Assembly (NCBI GenBank): GCA_003222235.1
Contig: QHVD01000297.1
Span: forward strand, 1 to 8,627
Direction of reading: 5' to 3'
Length of the DNA stretch: 8,627 bases
Source: Gemmatimonadota bacterium
GTDB taxonomy: Bacteria > Gemmatimonadota > Gemmatimonadetes > Gemmatimonadales > GWC2-71-9
A program made the translations under genes and the position numbers. This document shows, piece by piece, positions 7,751 through 8,627 of this stretch. Under the pieces are notes generated by a model, which was not told the DNA's origin, searched no databases, and worked only from the letters and a program-made list of their open reading frames with translations. Numbering within the stretch: position 1 is the stretch's first letter; every line of letters starts with the position of its first letter.

Positions 7751-7760
7751 CCCCCCCCCC
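7751..7760 (+). repeat. C10 homopolymer at permease codons 8-11
   Basis: Ten consecutive C residues fall in the Pro-rich N-terminal extension of the permease, 22 bases after the start codon. Such tracts can change length by slipped-strand mispairing and are also prone to sequencing error. At the present length the frame is open into the first membrane segment. Confidence 0.7.
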
Positions 7761-8271
7761 GCCCCGAGCGCGTTCCGGGCTCCGGCTCGGGCCCCTGGTG
7801 GCGGTGATGTACTTCAACGTCTCCGGGGGGCCCTTCGGCTTGGAGGGCTTGGTCGGGGCGGTAGGGCCGGGCGTTGCCGTTCTCCTCCTCCTCGCCACAC
7901 CGCTCCTCTACAGTGTGCCCGAGGCGCTGCTTGTCGGGGAGCTCGCCTCGATGCTCCCCGTAGAAGGCGGCTACTACCGGTGGGTGAGGCGCGCGTTCAA
8001 CCGGTTCTGGGGCTACTGGAACGGTTGGCTGTCCTGGGTCTACTCGCTGATCGACATGGCGATCTACCCGGTGCTCTTCCTCCAGTATCTCCGGTTCTTC
8101 GCGCCCGGCCTCGGGCGATTCGACGCTTGGCTCCTCGCGCTGGCGCTGATCTGGGGCGCCACGTGGCTGAACCTGCGCGGCACGCGTGTGGTGTGAACGG
8201 CGTCCGGGTGGTTCGTCGCGGCGGTGCTCGCGCCCTTCGCCGTGCTGAGCCTGGGCGCCGTCGCACGCTGG

Positions 8272-8317
8272 ATCGCTGCTCCGGCACCGCCGCTATCGCC
8301 GCTCCGGCACCGCCGCT
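8272..8317 (+). repeat. 23-bp tandem direct duplication, 22/23 identical
   Basis: Copy 1 is 8272-8294 and copy 2 is 8295-8317. They differ only at T8277 versus C8300. The unit length is not a multiple of three, so it moves the permease frame. Deleting one copy joins the upstream APC frame to the downstream one with no other change. The segment encodes a short Ala/Pro-rich loop between two membrane segments. Confidence 0.85.
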
Positions 8318-8627
8318 GCCGGTGACGCCATTCCACGCAACCGGTACGTCCTTCCTGGGCGCCCTGGGCCTCGGCGTGTCGCAGAGCATCTGGAACTGTA
8401 GCGGTTGGGACAACGCCTCCACGATCGGTGGGGAGATCGAGGACTCGTCGGCCGCCTATCCCCGGGCGCTCGCGCGCGCCCTGCCGCTCGTCACCGCGGT
8501 CTATCTCCTGACCGTCATCCCGGTGCTCGCGCTGACGGACTGGACCGCGTGGACCGATGGCGCCTGGCCCGTGCTCGCCGCGGCGGTGATCGGCCCGTGG
8601 CTCGGCGTCTGGATCGCACTGGCAGGG

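Larger units (their letters stand above)
7729..8627 (+). pseudogene. APC-superfamily amino acid/polyamine permease, disrupted by a nonsense codon and a frameshift; 3' end outside window
   Basis: From ATG 7729 the frame encodes a typical APC start: VSGGPFG (31-37) in the first membrane segment, then SVPEALLVGEL, PVEGGYYRWV, FWGYWNGWLSW and YPVLFLQYL. This resembles the LAT/PUT (polyamine uptake) branch. The frame reaches NLRGTRVV and meets TGA at 8194-8196, where the family has Gly. The same frame then continues as TASGWFVAAVLAPFAVL, clearly the next membrane segment, so TGA probably replaced GGA. At 8272-8317 a 23-bp tandem duplication shifts the frame. In the new frame the sequence continues as IWNCSGWDNASTIGGEIED and further membrane segments to the window edge. 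An upstream in-frame ATG at 7612 would overlap the ATPase by 100 bases and adds an Arg/Pro-rich stretch unlike APC proteins, so 7729 is preferred. No Shine-Dalgarno is seen; the 17-base gap is an inverted CGCGCG repeat (7715-7728). A sequencing or assembly error remains possible. Confidence 0.8.

Noticed and set aside
8194..8196. TGA read as selenocysteine or as Gly by an alternative code
   Set aside because: The family position is Gly, no SECIS-like hairpin is apparent, and TGA ends other genes here in the normal way. A downstream frameshift also exists, so gene decay or sequence error is simpler.

Overview
This is a GC-rich window with coding capacity on both strands. Synonymous third positions are mostly G or C. 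It looks like chromosomal DNA of a soil- or sediment-type bacterium. Large secreted Asp-box (BNR/sortilin-like) propeller proteins are typical of Gemmatimonadota and Acidobacteriota, so I favour one of those, but the window holds no rRNA or marker gene to settle it. I see no tRNA, rRNA, CRISPR array, insertion sequence or phage gene.

Layout. The left third (1-3140) is one long minus-strand gene that runs off the left edge. It encodes a secreted protein of at least 1046 residues with eleven Asp-box repeats. Its start lies 14 bases from the start of a divergent plus-strand gene. From there to the right edge everything reads on the plus strand: a small membrane methyltransferase of the PEMT/ICMT type (3155-3781), an alpha/beta hydrolase (3806-4693), a GT4 glycosyltransferase (4784-5947), an AAA ATPase with a degenerate N-terminal AAA-like half (5957-7711), and an APC-superfamily permease (7729 to the edge).

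How the genes may work together. The methyltransferase and hydrolase are 24 bases apart and are probably co-transcribed. After a 90-base gap, the glycosyltransferase, ATPase and permease follow with gaps of 9 and 17 bases, which suggests a second transcription unit or a continuation of the first. No shared pathway is evident. The methyltransferase, hydrolase and glycosyltransferase could all act on envelope lipids or glycans, but that is inference from families only.

Most notable points. (1) The permease is broken by an in-frame TGA at a position where the family has glycine, and by a 23-bp tandem duplication about 80 bases further on. Removing one repeat unit restores a clean APC frame to the window edge. 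(2) The ATPase has one intact AAA module preceded by what looks like a second AAA fold without a working nucleotide site, an architecture resembling Ycf46-type proteins. (3) The glycosyltransferase lacks two usual GT4 active-site residues: the Lys after the GR motif is Asn, and the first Glu of E-x7-E is Ala. I found no convincing new multi-gene system.
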